Of a stretch of DNA of 64,000 bases, positions 46,167-58,332 are shown piece after piece. Origin of the DNA: Candidatus Nitrotoga sp. MKT (GTDB lineage: Bacteria; Pseudomonadota; Gammaproteobacteria; Burkholderiales; Gallionellaceae); the NCBI GenBank assembly GCA_003402345.1, contig QFXH01000009.1:1-64000 (forward strand), given 5' to 3'. The notes under the pieces are model-generated. The model was not told the origin of the DNA, did not search any database, and was given only the letters and a program-made list of their open reading frames with translations. Position numbers and translations under genes: made by a program. Numbering within the stretch: the stretch's first letter is position 1; each line of letters opens with the position of its first letter.

Positions 46167-47626
46167 AATATCGTGACCTGCGCGATTTTATCTCGCAATT
46201 AGAAAAATTAGGGGATCTCAAGCGCGTGATTACATCAGTTTCTCCGCATTTGGAGATGACAGAAATCTGCGACCGCGTATTACGCGCTCAAGGCCCCGCT
46301 GTATTGTTTGAGCATCCTGCGGGGCACAACATGCCAGTTCTGGCGAATTTGTTTGGCACGCCGCACCGCGTGGCATTGGGCATGGGCGAGGAAAGCGTAA
46401 CGGCATTACGCGAAGTGGGAAAATTGCTGGCTTACCTGAAAGAACCCGAGCCGCCCAAAGGTTTGAAGGATGCCTGGGACAAATGGCCGATATTGAAGCA
46501 GGTGTTGAATATGACGCCCAAGGTGGTTTCGAGTGCTGCCTGTCAGGAAGTGGTATGGGAAGGTAGCGAAGTAGACTTGAGCAGGCTACCCATACAAACT
46601 TGTTGGCCAGGAGATGTAGCGCCACTGATTAGCTGGGGGCTGGTGGTTACCCGCGGCCCTAACAAGCCGCGCCAGAATCTTGGCATTTACCGCCAGCAGG
46701 TGATCGCGCCCAACAAAGTCATTATGCGCTGGCTGGCGCATCGCGGTGGAGCGCTGGATTATCAGGAGTGGTGCAAAGCGTATCCGGGCCAGCCGTTTCC
46801 ACTGGCAGTGGTGATCGGTGCCGACCCGGCTACCATTTTGGGGGCGGTCACGCCGGTGCCGGACAGCCTGTCTGAATATCAATTTGCCGGCTTGTTGCGT
46901 GGATCGAAAACAGAACTGGTTAAATGTATTGGTAGTAATTTGCATGTGCCTGCCAGCGCCGAGATCGTGCTGGAGGGAATGATCCACCCAAATGATATCG
47001 CGTTGGAAGGCCCGTTTGGTGACCATACCGGTTATTACAATGAGCAGGAAAAATTTCCGGTATTTACCATTGAGCGCATTACCATGCGCCGCAATCCCAT
47101 TTATCACTCCACTTATACCGGCAAACCGCCAGATGAACCGGCCATTTTGGGCGTGGCATTAAACGAAGTGTTCGTGCCGCTTCTACAGAAGCAGTTTCCC
47201 GAGATTTCAGATTTCTACCTGCCGCCGGAAGGCTGTTCTTATCGTTTGGCAATTGTATCCATGAAGAAGCAATATCCGGGACATGCCAAGCGCGTGATGT
47301 TCGGCATCTGGTCCTATCTGCGACAATTCATGTACACCAAGTTCATCATCGTGGTGGATGACGACATCGATATCCGTAAATGGCAGGAAGTCATCTGGGC
47401 GATCACCACACGCGTCGATCCTGCACGCGACACACTGCTGGTAGACAACACGCCCATTGATTATTTGGACTTCGCCAGCCCGGTATCCGGCCTGGGCAGC
47501 AAAATGGGACTGGATGCGACCAACAAATGGCCGGGTGAAACACAACGCGAGTGGGGCACGCCAATTGCAATGGACGACGTAACCAAACGTCGTGTAGATG
47601 CAATGTGGGGGGAGCTTGGCTTGTAG
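46163..47626 (+). CDS. ubiD: UbiD prFMN-dependent decarboxylase
   Basis: A 487-residue decarboxylase acting on 3-polyprenyl-4-hydroxybenzoate in ubiquinone synthesis. It starts [20 protein letters not shown] and contains [40 protein letters not shown] (catalytic Glu region) and [20 protein letters not shown]. The prFMN cofactor is supplied by UbiX (20918-21532). It is coupled to the acyltransferase gene by a 4-base overlap. Confidence 0.96.
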   Translation: MKYRDLRDFISQLEKLGDLKRVITSVSPHLEMTEICDRVLRAQGPAVLFEHPAGHNMPVLANLFGTPHRVALGMGEESVTALREVGKLLAYLKEPEPPKGLKDAWDKWPILKQVLNMTPKVVSSAACQEVVWEGSEVDLSRLPIQTCWPGDVAPLISWGLVVTRGPNKPRQNLGIYRQQVIAPNKVIMRWLAHRGGALDYQEWCKAYPGQPFPLAVVIGADPATILGAVTPVPDSLSEYQFAGLLRGSKTELVKCIGSNLHVPASAEIVLEGMIHPNDIALEGPFGDHTGYYNEQEKFPVFTIERITMRRNPIYHSTYTGKPPDEPAILGVALNEVFVPLLQKQFPEISDFYLPPEGCSYRLAIVSMKKQYPGHAKRVMFGIWSYLRQFMYTKFIIVVDDDIDIRKWQEVIWAITTRVDPARDTLLVDNTPIDYLDFASPVSGLGSKMGLDATNKWPGETQREWGTPIAMDDVTKRRVDAMWGELGL

Positions 47627-47634
47627 TTGCCCGG

Positions 47635-48636
47635 TTAATCCATCACCAGCACAACCTTGCCAGTGATACCGCCTTGTTCAATGAGACGGTGTGCTTGGGC
47701 AGCATCTTTCAATGGCAGCATCCTATTCACCAGCACGCCGAGCTTACCTGCTTCAATTAGCTGCGCGCCCTGTTCCAGTATTTTGCGCTGGCGTATTCGC
47801 TCGTCATGCAAATGCATCAGTTGCGGCGTGAGCATCAGTTCATAACAAAGCGACAGATTGCGCAGTCGTGCCAGCTGGGTATCAGCCAATGACAGCGGAG
47901 TGGACAGCAGGCTGACCACTTTGCCGCCAATGCGCGTGGCATTGAGTGAGCGCAGGAAAACCTCGCCACCTACCGTGTCAAATACTATATCCACACCCTT
48001 ATCAGCGGTCCAAACAAGCGCTTCCCGCACGAAGTCCTGCTCGCGGTAGTTAATGATTTTTTCTGCACCGAGCCCATGCATCAGCCCAGCCTTCTTATCA
48101 TCGCTTACTGTTACCGCGACGTGCGCACCCAGATGGTGGGCGAGTTGCACGGCGATATGGCCGACACCCCCCGCCGCCGCATGGATGAGGATAGTTTGGT
48201 TTGCTTGCAGATTAACGCGTTCGATTAGCGCCTCCCACACGGTGATGAGCACCAGTGGCAACGCGGCGCTTTCATGCAGGCTGAGGTTGGCTGGTTTGAA
48301 CGCGCAGTAATCTTCATGCACGTTGGTATATTCGGCATAGCAACCGGGCTCGTCGCCAATGCCACCGTTGCAAAAATAAACCGCATCACCAACTGTAAAA
48401 CGTGTCACGGCCGTGCCGATGGCTTCTATGATACCTGCACCATCACAGCCCAGAATGGCGGGAAGTTTGTCGGGATAATAAGCTGGCTTAGTGCGCAATT
48501 TGGTGTCCAGCGGATTGATGCCTGCGGCGGCCAGCTTGACCCGCACATGATGTTCTGAGGGAAGTTCTGGTAGGGGAATTTCGCGCGATTGCAGCACATC
48601 GGGGCTGCCTGCGGCGGTCATTAAAATTGCTTTCAT
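47635..48636 (-). CDS. Quinone oxidoreductase-like MDR protein
   Basis: A 333-residue zinc-independent medium-chain dehydrogenase/reductase. It starts MKAILMTAAGSPDVLQSREI, has an NADPH-binding AAAGGVGHIAVQLAHHLGA (about 150-170) and lacks the zinc cysteines. NADPH:quinone oxidoreductase activity is the likely role. It is convergent with ubiD, with 8 bases between them. Confidence 0.9.
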   Translation of the reverse strand: MKAILMTAAGSPDVLQSREIPLPELPSEHHVRVKLAAAGINPLDTKLRTKPAYYPDKLPAILGCDGAGIIEAIGTAVTRFTVGDAVYFCNGGIGDEPGCYAEYTNVHEDYCAFKPANLSLHESAALPLVLITVWEALIERVNLQANQTILIHAAAGGVGHIAVQLAHHLGAHVAVTVSDDKKAGLMHGLGAEKIINYREQDFVREALVWTADKGVDIVFDTVGGEVFLRSLNATRIGGKVVSLLSTPLSLADTQLARLRNLSLCYELMLTPQLMHLHDERIRQRKILEQGAQLIEAGKLGVLVNRMLPLKDAAQAHRLIEQGGITGKVVLVMD

Positions 48637-48744
48637 TTACATAGCCAGGAATGGATGGTTAGCGGGGTAATCGGGCCGAAGCCGCAAATCACTCGAAAAT
48701 CTCTCAGAGAAGATCTTTGCACATCAACCGCATAGTTGGGGCGA

Positions 48745-48775
48745 TTGAAGCGACTCGATAGAGGTGTGGTATGTT
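48745..48775 (+). promoter_or_regulatory. Candidate aroC promoter
   Basis: TTGAAG (48745-48750), 19 bases, then TATGTT (48770-48775), 32 bases before the aroC ATG. Spacing is longer than ideal. Confidence 0.35.
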
Positions 48776-48807
48776 AAACTTACTTCATAAATTTAGCGAG
48801 TTTAGCC

Positions 48808-49908
48808 ATGTCAGGAAATACATTTGGTACTTTATTCTGCGTGACATCTTTTGGCGAATCACATGGAGCTGCGATCGGTTGCGTGGTAGATGGTTGTCCG
48901 CCTGGGATGGCATTAAGCACAGCAGACATTCAACACGAACTGGATCGACGTAAGCCTGGCACTTCGCGCCACGTCACCCAACGGCGCGAAACAGACACGG
49001 TAGAAATTTTATCCGGCATCTTTGAAGGCAAGACCACTGGCACACCCATTGCATTGTTGATCCGCAACGAAGACCAACGTAGTAAAGACTACGGCAACAT
49101 CGCCGAAAGCTTTCGTCCTGGCCATGCCGATTATACGTATTGGCAGAAATACGGCATCCGCGACCATCGCGGTGGCGGGCGGGCATCTGCGCGCGAGACT
49201 GCCGTGCGTGTAGCAGCCGGGGCGATTGCGAAAAAATGGCTGAATGAGCGTTATGGTGTCGTGATACGTGGCTATTTATCGCAATTGGGTGAAATAGTGG
49301 TGCCATTCAAGAATTGGGATGACGTCAACAGCAATCCCTTCTTTGTCGCCGATGACAGTTATGTTGAGCAACTGGAAGCGTACATGGATGCGTTACGCAA
49401 ATCCGGCGATTCCATCGGTGCAAAGCTCACGGTCGTGGCTGAACATATGCCTGTGGGCTGGGGCGAGCCAGTGTATGACCGGCTCGATGCCGACATTGGC
49501 TACGCCATGATGAGCATTAATGCCGTAAAGGGAGTAGAGATTGGTGCCGGCTTCGCTTCAGTAACGCAACGAGGTAGTGAGCATGGTGACGAAATCACTC
49601 CGCAAGGTTTTTTATCCAACCACGCTGGTGGCATACTGGGCGGCATTTCCACTGGACAGGATATCGTGGCGCATGTCGCCATAAAACCCACTTCCAGCAT
49701 CCGCCTTCCGCGCCGCTCCATCAATAAAGCGGGTGAACCAACGCTCGTGGAAACACATGGTCGCCACGACCCATGCGTAGGTATTCGCGCTACGCCCATC
49801 GCCGAGGCCATGCTGGCCTTGGTGCTGATCGACCATGCTCTGCGCCACCGGGCTCAGAATGCAGACGTGGTCTGCGCCACGCCAAAAATTCCGGGCAAGA
49901 CCGGCTAG
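48808..49908 (+). CDS. aroC: Chorismate synthase
   Basis: A 366-residue FMN-dependent enzyme giving chorismate, precursor of aromatic amino acids, folate and ubiquinone. [20 protein letters not shown] (about 12-31), [20 protein letters not shown] and [20 protein letters not shown] are family signatures. Length is typical. It is convergent with the cyclase gene, with 24 bases between them and no hairpin seen. Confidence 0.97.
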   Translation: MSGNTFGTLFCVTSFGESHGAAIGCVVDGCPPGMALSTADIQHELDRRKPGTSRHVTQRRETDTVEILSGIFEGKTTGTPIALLIRNEDQRSKDYGNIAESFRPGHADYTYWQKYGIRDHRGGGRASARETAVRVAAGAIAKKWLNERYGVVIRGYLSQLGEIVVPFKNWDDVNSNPFFVADDSYVEQLEAYMDALRKSGDSIGAKLTVVAEHMPVGWGEPVYDRLDADIGYAMMSINAVKGVEIGAGFASVTQRGSEHGDEITPQGFLSNHAGGILGGISTGQDIVAHVAIKPTSSIRLPRRSINKAGEPTLVETHGRHDPCVGIRATPIAEAMLALVLIDHALRHRAQNADVVCATPKIPGKTG

Positions 49909-49932
49909 CATTCGAAATTCCATATCATGCAA

Positions 49933-51213
49933 CTACTTTGCCATTTGCCCGGCCGCGTTGTTACTGACTTGATACGCTGCATAGCGCGGTAACGCAAAAC
50001 GCTCCAAATACCAACCGGATGGCATAACGTGACGTAATTTTTGTTCGGTGTCTTCACTGATCAGGATACGCTCACTTGCAGTACGCGCCTGGTCACACAA
50101 ATGCGCAGCCAAATTGACGGGCGCACCCATGATCGTAAAGATACTGGTACCACTGTAACCCATGCGGCGTCCGTAAACCGGCCCGCTGGCAATGCCTATC
50201 CGGTGATCCAACAAATCCAGCGCGTAATTCAAACGTTGCCATTCTTGTTTAATCTCCGAAAACTCACGCTGCATTTCGAGCGCCGCTCGCAGTGCCTTCG
50301 GGGCGTTTTCAGCACCTGCTGTTTCAAAACTCAACATCATGCCATCGCCCAGATATTTATCGATGCGTGCACCGTGCTGTACACCAATTGCACCCAAACG
50401 CTCCAGATATTCATCCACCAAAGCAGTCGCATCGGCCACTGCCAATTGTTGGAATAGCAAATCGGAATTAGTGATATCGGTAAACAGAATCGTGGCTTGA
50501 TTGATGTGCGGATCAAGCACGACACCCAAATGCACCAGGTTGGTCGGATCAGCAATGATGTTTGAAACCGCCAATGCCAACTTGACGCAGATCGGTTCGA
50601 TTTTTTTCTCATCCTCTACCGTAAATGGCGTATTACGATCCTCATTGAGAAACTGCACCACACCAACTAGCTCGCTGCCAAATTTCAACAAAGGCTTGGT
50701 AAGAATATTATTTGATTGGAAACCAGATTTAGTATCCAGCCGTTTTTCATGCGCCTTATTCACCATCGAAGGCGAGTAAATTGAAGTCTGGCGTGACAGG
50801 TATACTTCCCCGGCTTGACTCCCATGCAAATCAATTTGCATTTTGACCACACTCTGCGCGGCTGGGCCATGCGCAATCAAAAACACCAAAGCTTGATCAG
50901 AATAAGGATTGCGAATAATAATGGAATCGGCCACTGCGCGAATCTGGCTGCGCGCATCAGCCAGTAGCGTGTCGAGCTGTTCCTTGTGTTGCTGCATTTC
51001 CAACAAACCTTGATGCAACAACTCATTAGAGCGTTTCTGCTGCTCCAGCGCCGCTTCCAGCTTGACCACTTTTGTTTTTTCAACTGCCACGGTCTCTTCC
51101 AGCCGTTTTTGCTCCCGAAAGAATTTCCAGCACGCAAAAGCAATCGCAAATACCGGCGCCAGCCAAGCCGTCGAAATTTGTGTCGGAATCAGTTTTAGAA
51201 AATTATCAAACAT
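49933..51213 (-). CDS. GAF and class III nucleotide cyclase protein
   Basis: A 426-residue signalling protein: one N-terminal span (TAWLAPVFAIAFACWKFF, 15-32), a coiled coil (33-90), a GAF domain (about 95-220) and a class III cyclase catalytic domain (about 238-400). Metal ligands Asp246 (FTDITNSD) and Asp290 (YLGDG), the adenine-type Lys286, Thr360 (FTIMG) and Asn367 are present. His371 stands where transition-state Arg is usual (VNLAAHL rather than VNLAARL). Lys/Thr at the two specificity positions fits class IIIb adenylate cyclases. Activity is uncertain because of the Arg change. Confidence 0.88.
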   Translation of the reverse strand: MFDNFLKLIPTQISTAWLAPVFAIAFACWKFFREQKRLEETVAVEKTKVVKLEAALEQQKRSNELLHQGLLEMQQHKEQLDTLLADARSQIRAVADSIIIRNPYSDQALVFLIAHGPAAQSVVKMQIDLHGSQAGEVYLSRQTSIYSPSMVNKAHEKRLDTKSGFQSNNILTKPLLKFGSELVGVVQFLNEDRNTPFTVEDEKKIEPICVKLALAVSNIIADPTNLVHLGVVLDPHINQATILFTDITNSDLLFQQLAVADATALVDEYLERLGAIGVQHGARIDKYLGDGMMLSFETAGAENAPKALRAALEMQREFSEIKQEWQRLNYALDLLDHRIGIASGPVYGRRMGYSGTSIFTIMGAPVNLAAHLCDQARTASERILISEDTEQKLRHVMPSGWYLERFALPRYAAYQVSNNAAGQMAK

Positions 51214-51344
51214 CGCTCGCCCCTCCCGGTCATGATGTTCGGCGGATTATGCGCCGTGACGTTTAAGATTTCCATGTCCCGCAATCCTGCTACATCCGGC
51301 GATATTGCTTGGCCGCCTTAACCGCTTAAAAATTGGGAAATAAT

Positions 51345-51360
51345 GGTTTCACGTGAAACA
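51345..51360. promoter_or_regulatory. parS centromere site
   Basis: GGTTTCACGTGAAACA contains the perfect palindrome GTTTCACGTGAAAC and matches the bacterial parS consensus (TGTTTCACGTGAAACA) at 15 of 16 positions. It lies 108 bases upstream of mnmG and 3.5 kb from parB, whose product would bind it. I saw no second site in the window. The 255-bp gap also holds a G-run (about 51367-51375) and no gene. Confidence 0.85.
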
Positions 51361-51468
51361 ACTATTAGGGGGGGGTTTCTGCCTTCATAACATTTTGATG
51401 TATGATGTACCCCTCCGTTTCATCAAGCAAATTACTATTTCTGTAGCCAGCCGATCAAAAACACAAAG

Positions 51469-53406
51469 ATGGATTTCCCGAAAAAGTTTGATGTAATTGT
51501 TGTGGGCGGCGGTCATGCCGGGACAGAGGCTGCACTTGCTAGCGCCCGCATGGGTTGCACCACTTTGTTACTCACGCATAACATTGAAACGCTCGGAATA
51601 ATGTCGTGCAACCCATCCATTGGCGGCATAGGCAAGGGGCATTTAGTCAAGGAAATAGACGCCTTGGGCGGTGTTATGGCAGCAGCCGCTGATGAATCAG
51701 GCATCCAATTTCGCATCCTCAATTCTTCTAAAGGCCCAGCAGTACGCGCCACGCGCGCTCAGGCGGATCGGATACTATATAAGCAGGCCATTCGCAAACG
51801 CTTAGAAAACACCCCTAACCTTTGGTTATTTCAGCAGGCGGTGGATGATTTACTGGTAGAAAATGGTACGGTATGCGGGGTTTCTACCCAGCTGGGCTTA
51901 CGTTTTTCTGCAAAAACCGTTGTCCTGACAACCGGAACTTTCCTTTCTGGCCTGATTCACATCGGACAGACCAATTATCAGGCAGGTCGGGCGGGCGATC
52001 CGCCCTCTTTTAGTTTAGCGCAATGTTTGCGTGAACTAAAATTACCGATGGGTCGGCTGAAAACTGGCACGCCACCGCGCCTTGATGGGCGCAGTATTAA
52101 TTATGCTGTAATGACCGAGCAACCTGGTGATACGCCAGTACCAGTGTTCTCATTCATGGGACAGGTGCAACGGCACCCGCAACAATTATCTTGCTGGATT
52201 ACCCATACCAACCAACACACGCATGACATTATTCGCAGTGGATTAGATCGTTCTCCCATGTTCACCGGGGTAATCGAAGGAGTGGGGCCACGCTATTGCC
52301 CGTCTATCGAAGACAAAATCACGCGCTTTGCCGACAAAGAATCACACCAGATTTTTCTGGAACCGGAAGGGTTGACTACTCACGAAATCTATCCAAACGG
52401 GATTTCCACCAGCTTACCTTTCGATGTGCAGCTAGCACTAGTGCGCTCCATAAAAGGCTTGGAGAATGCCCATATCACACGCCCTGGCTATGCAATTGAA
52501 TATGATTATTTTGATCCGCGCGGCTTGAAGCATTCATTAGAAACCAAAGCTATAACTGACCTATTCTTTGCCGGCCAAATTAATGGCACCACAGGATACG
52601 AGGAAGCGGCCGCCCAAGGTTTACTGGCAGGCATTAATGCCGCCTTGCGTGCGCTTGGCAAGGAAAGTTGGTGCCCGCGTCGCGATGAGGCCTACCTGGG
52701 CGTGCTGGTAGATGACTTAATTACGCGTGGCGTATCTGAACCCTATCGTATGTTTACTAGCCGGGCCGAATATCGCCTACAGCTGCGTGAAGATAACGCA
52801 GACCTGCGTTTAACAGAAATCGGCCGCAGCCTAGGTGTGGTAGATGATGCCCACTGGCAGGCATTTGAGTTGAAACGTGCTGCAATTACACGCGAACAAG
52901 AACGGTTGAAATCCATTTGGATTAACCCCAAGTTGTTACCCCAGGAAGATGCGGAGCGTGTGCTGGGCAAAGGAATCGAGCGCGAATATGCGCTACATGA
53001 GCTTTTACGCCGCCCCGATGTAAGCTATGCCAGCCTGATGACTTTACCCGGGGCGGGTGAACCGGTGGCCGATGAAAAAGTGGCAGAGCAGGTGGAAATT
53101 CAAGCCAAATACCACGGTTACATCGAGCGGCAGCGCGATGAAATAGCACGAAATGAAAGCAATGAAAACCTGCGGTTACCTGAAACAATGGATTATCGTA
53201 CGGTGCTTGGCCTATCAATTGAAGCACAACAAAAACTTAATCAGCATATGCCCGAAACGGTAGGGGAAGCGGCTCGCATTTCCGGAATAACACCGGCGGC
53301 AGTCTCCCTATTATTGGTACACCTAAAACGCGGTTTTCGGGGTGCAGTGATAACTCCAGACGTTAAAAAGCCACCAGAAGGCGGGAAAGTGCAGAAAAGC
53401 GCGTGA
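51469..53406 (+). CDS. mnmG: tRNA U34 carboxymethylaminomethyl modification enzyme MnmG
   Basis: A 645-residue FAD enzyme that, with MnmE, modifies wobble U34 of several tRNAs. FAD motif [19 protein letters not shown] lies near residue 13, with [20 protein letters not shown] and [12 protein letters not shown] following, and [13 protein letters not shown] late. Length is normal. It leads mnmG-rsmG-parA-parB, a classic origin-proximal group. Confidence 0.98.
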   Translation: MDFPKKFDVIVVGGGHAGTEAALASARMGCTTLLLTHNIETLGIMSCNPSIGGIGKGHLVKEIDALGGVMAAAADESGIQFRILNSSKGPAVRATRAQADRILYKQAIRKRLENTPNLWLFQQAVDDLLVENGTVCGVSTQLGLRFSAKTVVLTTGTFLSGLIHIGQTNYQAGRAGDPPSFSLAQCLRELKLPMGRLKTGTPPRLDGRSINYAVMTEQPGDTPVPVFSFMGQVQRHPQQLSCWITHTNQHTHDIIRSGLDRSPMFTGVIEGVGPRYCPSIEDKITRFADKESHQIFLEPEGLTTHEIYPNGISTSLPFDVQLALVRSIKGLENAHITRPGYAIEYDYFDPRGLKHSLETKAITDLFFAGQINGTTGYEEAAAQGLLAGINAALRALGKESWCPRRDEAYLGVLVDDLITRGVSEPYRMFTSRAEYRLQLREDNADLRLTEIGRSLGVVDDAHWQAFELKRAAITREQERLKSIWINPKLLPQEDAERVLGKGIEREYALHELLRRPDVSYASLMTLPGAGEPVADEKVAEQVEIQAKYHGYIERQRDEIARNESNENLRLPETMDYRTVLGLSIEAQQKLNQHMPETVGEAARISGITPAAVSLLLVHLKRGFRGAVITPDVKKPPEGGKVQKSA

Positions 53407-54023
53407 ACCAGGCCGAAGAGTTGGCGCGGGGAATCACGCAACTGGGGCTGGATGCCACGCCAGAGTTACAGCGCAAGCTGTTAAGTTATCTTGACATGTT
53501 GCAGAAATGGAACCGGGTTTATAACCTGACGGCCATTCGTCAGCCGGAACAGATGATAAGCGGACATTTACTTGACAGCCTTGCAGTGTTGCCACATTTA
53601 TGGCCTGGTCGTTGGCTAGACGTGGGTTGCGGTGCAGGTCTGCCCGGTTTGATACTAGCGCTTATGCGCCCGGAATGGACATTCGTTCTTCTGGATAGTA
53701 ATGGTAAAAAAACGAGTTTTGTACAACAAGTGAAAATCGAACTGGCGCTACACAACGTAAGCATTACCTGCACCCGCGTGGAAGCCTGGCAAACAGAGGA
53801 GAAATTCGACGGCATCATTTCCCGGGCTTTTGCGGAGACTGCAAAATTTGTTACGCTGACGCGTCATTTGCTGACTCAAGAAGGACGCTGGGTCGCCATG
53901 AAGGGGATTCCGCAACAGGAACTGGAGCGGTTACCGAACGATGTCAGCGTGGAACAAGTTATTCCGTTGCAGGTACCAGGGTTAACCGCCGCGCGCTGCC
54001 TGATTATGTTGAAACCCACTTGA
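53403..54023 (+). CDS. rsmG: 16S rRNA (guanine527-N7)-methyltransferase
   Basis: A 206-residue SAM methyltransferase for m7G527 of 16S r[23 protein letters not shown] and the SAM motif [17 protein letters not shown] are typical. The start is GTG 53403, overlapping the mnmG stop by 4 bases. Confidence 0.96.
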   Translation: MNQAEELARGITQLGLDATPELQRKLLSYLDMLQKWNRVYNLTAIRQPEQMISGHLLDSLAVLPHLWPGRWLDVGCGAGLPGLILALMRPEWTFVLLDSNGKKTSFVQQVKIELALHNVSITCTRVEAWQTEEKFDGIISRAFAETAKFVTLTRHLLTQEGRWVAMKGIPQQELERLPNDVSVEQVIPLQVPGLTAARCLIMLKPT

Positions 54024-54025
54024 AT

Positions 54026-54805
54026 ATGATCAAAATACTAGCGATTACCAATCAAAAAGGGGGGGTAGGCAAAACTACCACATCAATTAATCTAGCCGCA
54101 AGTCTGGCAGCCGTTAAGCAGCGTGTATTGTTGGTTGATCTTGATCCCCAAGGTAATGCCACTATGGGCAGCGGTATAAATAAACGTGATTTGTCAGCAA
54201 CCATTTACCACGTGTTGCTAGGAAGCAAAACCCTGCATGAAGCTCGTCTTCATTCGGAAGCCGGAAAGTATGACGTGCTCCCGGCGAACCGCGATCTGGC
54301 TGGCGCAGAAATTGAACTGGTTGATTTGCCACAGCGTGAAACCCGGCTTAAGGAAGCTCTACAAGCCGTGACGGCTGAATATGATTATGCCTTGATTGAT
54401 TGTCCTCCCGCTTTAAATCTGCTTACCCTCAACGGGCTGTGTGCGGCAAGGTCAGTCATGATTCCGGTGCAGTGCGAATATTATGCACTGGAAGGACTTA
54501 GCGATTTGGTCAACACCATCCGAAAAGTGCGGGCGCACCTTAATCCAGATCTTGAAATTGAGGGTTTGCTGCGCACCATGTTCGATCCACGTAATACGTT
54601 GGCCTTGCAAGTATCCGAACAATTACAGCAACACTTTGGCGAGAAAGTTTATCGTACTATCATCCCGCGTAATGTGCGGCTGGCGGAAGCGCCCAGTTAT
54701 GGTGTACCGGTACTTCACCATGACAAACCTTCCAAAGGTGCGCAGGCCTATCTAGCCTTGGCCGGCGAATTGCTCAATAAAGCGGCACAATCAGTACCGG
54801 CTTAA
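54026..54805 (+). CDS. parA: Chromosome partitioning ATPase ParA
   Basis: A 259-residue ParA/Soj ATPase. The deviant Walker A KGGVGKTT is at residues 11-18, LLVDLDPQGNAT follows, and YDYALIDCPPALNLL is Walker B. It has no N-terminal DNA-binding extension, as expected for a chromosomal Soj-type protein. I chose ATG 54026 over the TTG at 54020 that overlaps rsmG. Confidence 0.96.
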   Translation: MIKILAITNQKGGVGKTTTSINLAASLAAVKQRVLLVDLDPQGNATMGSGINKRDLSATIYHVLLGSKTLHEARLHSEAGKYDVLPANRDLAGAEIELVDLPQRETRLKEALQAVTAEYDYALIDCPPALNLLTLNGLCAARSVMIPVQCEYYALEGLSDLVNTIRKVRAHLNPDLEIEGLLRTMFDPRNTLALQVSEQLQQHFGEKVYRTIIPRNVRLAEAPSYGVPVLHHDKPSKGAQAYLALAGELLNKAAQSVPA

Positions 54806-54821
54806 CCCAGAAGGAAGTGAC

Positions 54822-55664
54822 TTGGCAAAACAAAACAAAGGATTAGGACGCGGCTTGGATGTGTTGCTGGCCGGTAGCGGCAAAGAGCAAGACGACGTAT
54901 TAAGTGAAATGAAGATTGATGAACTCAAGCCTGGCAAGTATCAGCCACGCAGCCGTATGGATGAATCCTCACTTAATGAACTGGCCGCTTCGATCAAAGT
55001 ACAGGGCGTTATGCAACCGATCCTGGCACGTTTGTTACCCAATGGTAGTCACGAGATTATTGCTGGGGAACGCCGCTGGCGTGCCGCCCAGCTAGCTGGG
55101 CTGGTCCAAGTACCGGTATTGGTGCGCAAGGTGGCGGACAACGCCGCGCTGGCCATGGCGTTGATCGAAAACATTCAACGTGAAAATCTCAATCCATTAG
55201 AAGAGGCTGTCGGTATTCAACGCCTGATAGACGAATTCAAGATGACACACATGGCAGCCGCCGATGCGGTAGGGCGTTCGCGCAGTGCGACCAGCAATCT
55301 GTTGCGCCTACTCAAGCTACCGCAATCCGTGCAAGGCATGTTAATGGGCGGCAGTCTCGATATGGGCCACGCCCGAGCACTGCTAGCGCTGGATAGCGCA
55401 CAGCAAATCACCGCCGCCACCAAAATTATAGCGGACGGGCTGTCGGTGCGCGAGGCAGAAAAACTGGTACAGAATTTATTGAAACCCATACCACAACACA
55501 AAAAAACAAAACCCAATCGCGATATCCTGCAATTGCAAGAAGACATTGCCCAGCATCTCGGCACCAATGTACAAATCAAAACAGGTAAAAAAGGTGCTGG
55601 CAAGCTAGTTATCGACTACACCAGCCATGATCATTTGGCCGATCTAATCGCACGTTGGAAATAA
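54822..55664 (+). CDS. parB: Chromosome partitioning protein ParB
   Basis: A 280-residue CTP-dependent DNA clamp. The N-terminal domain has GKYQPRSRMDES and the arginine-rich ERRWRAAQLAG CTP-binding motif; LIENIQRENLNPLEEA follows, and the helix-turn-helix is about VGRSRSATSNLLRLLKLP. It starts with TTG 54822, preceded by AAGGAAG. Its target is the parS site at 51345-51360. Confidence 0.96.
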   Translation: MAKQNKGLGRGLDVLLAGSGKEQDDVLSEMKIDELKPGKYQPRSRMDESSLNELAASIKVQGVMQPILARLLPNGSHEIIAGERRWRAAQLAGLVQVPVLVRKVADNAALAMALIENIQRENLNPLEEAVGIQRLIDEFKMTHMAAADAVGRSRSATSNLLRLLKLPQSVQGMLMGGSLDMGHARALLALDSAQQITAATKIIADGLSVREAEKLVQNLLKPIPQHKKTKPNRDILQLQEDIAQHLGTNVQIKTGKKGAGKLVIDYTSHDHLADLIARWK

Positions 55665-55682
55665 ACCCCTGAAAATAAATCG

Positions 55683-55710
55683 TTGACGCCAACAAGCGAG
55701 ATTGAGTAGA

Positions 55711-55712
<2 letters not shown>
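55683..55712 (+). promoter_or_regulatory. Possible atp operon promoter
   Basis: TTGACG (55683-55688), 18 bases, then TAGAAT (55707-55712). Both boxes are 5/6 matches, but the -10 overlaps the proposed atpI ATG (55711). A transcript from here would start inside atpI and serve mainly atpB onward. Confidence 0.35.
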
Positions 55713-56957
<1,245 letters not shown>

Positions 56958-57002
56958 AGAATTATAAATTTATTTTCTTAAACGCTTAACTTTTACTGAT
57001 AG

Positions 57003-57257
<255 letters not shown>

Positions 57258-57291
57258 GCCTGCGTGCGTTTAATCAAGGAAAGGTTTTTGC

Positions 57292-57762
57292 ATGAACATT
57301 AATGCGACCCTTATCGGCCAAACGATCATGTTTGCATTGTTTGTTTGGTTTTGCATGAAATTTGTGTGGCCACCCATCATGGCAGCGCTGGATGCACGCA
57401 ATAAGCGGATTGCAGATGGTTTGGCTGCGGCGGAACGTGGTAAAAATGACTTGGCGTTAGCTGCCAAACGCTCCGCTGAGCTTCTTCGCGAAGCAAAAGA
57501 AAAGGTGTCTGAAGTCATTGCATTGGGTGATAAGCGGGCGAGTGAAATTGTCGAAGAAGCCAAAGCCCAAGCCAAGATAGAGGGCGACCGTATTATTGCC
57601 GCAGCCAAGGCTGAAGTTGAGCAGGAAGTATTTCGCGCCAAGGAACAATTACGGACGCAAGTGTCCGCAATTGCATTGGCTGGCGCAGGAAAAATTCTGG
57701 GCCGCGAAATAGATGCCAAAGCACATAACGATTTGCTTGATAAGCTAGTAGCGGAAATTTAA
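57292..57762 (+). CDS. atpF: ATP synthase F0 subunit b
   Basis: A 156-residue peripheral stalk subunit: an N-terminal span ([20 protein letters not shown]) with the conserved KFVWPPI, followed by a long helix rich in Ala, Lys and Glu. The length equals E. coli b. Confidence 0.96.
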   Translation: MNINATLIGQTIMFALFVWFCMKFVWPPIMAALDARNKRIADGLAAAERGKNDLALAAKRSAELLREAKEKVSEVIALGDKRASEIVEEAKAQAKIEGDRIIAAAKAEVEQEVFRAKEQLRTQVSAIALAGAGKILGREIDAKAHNDLLDKLVAEI

Positions 57763-57767
57763 TTATT

Positions 57768-58301
57768 ATGGCTGAAGCTATTACTGTCGCACGTCCCTAT
57801 GCCCAAGCTGCATTCGATGAAGCGCGCGGGCTTGACGACTTGAAAGGTTGGTCAGATATACTGCAATCGTTAGCTCAAGCAGTGATTAATCCTGAAATTC
57901 ATGCGATTATTACCAGCCCGCGTGCAGTAAAAAACCAACTAGCAGAGCTGATGCTAGCACTTTGCGGTGACAAGGTAAGCGAAACTCAGCGTAACTTTAT
58001 CAAGTTGCTTGTAGAAAGTCAGCGCCTCTCTCTGTTGCCAGAAATCGTCATGCTGTTCGAGATAATGCGAGCTGAGGCAGAACAAAATGTGGATGTTGTG
58101 GTGACTTCCGCTTTCGATTTGAGCGACGCGCAAAAGCAAAAAATTACTGCTGCGCTAAGAAAACGCATGGGGCGTGAAATCAAACTTAGCTGTGAAACTG
58201 ACCGCAAGTTATTAGGCGGAGTAATTATCCGCGCCGGTGATAAAGTGATAGATGGTTCTGCGCGCACTCACCTTTCCGAGTTAGCCAACGCCTTGGCTTA
58301 A
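57768..58301 (+). CDS. atpH: ATP synthase F1 subunit delta
   Basis: A 177-residue subunit joining F1 to the b stalk. It begins [16 protein letters not shown] and ends with [20 protein letters not shown], both family signatures. It lies 5 bases after atpF. Confidence 0.96.
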   Translation: MAEAITVARPYAQAAFDEARGLDDLKGWSDILQSLAQAVINPEIHAIITSPRAVKNQLAELMLALCGDKVSETQRNFIKLLVESQRLSLLPEIVMLFEIMRAEAEQNVDVVVTSAFDLSDAQKQKITAALRKRMGREIKLSCETDRKLLGGVIIRAGDKVIDGSARTHLSELANALA

Positions 58302-58332
58302 TGGCAGATTTATTGAAATTAAGGAACAGCAG

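Noticed and set aside
51214-51468. Possible oriC between the cyclase gene and mnmG
   Set aside because: A parS site is present, but I found no cluster of TTATnCACA-type DnaA boxes.
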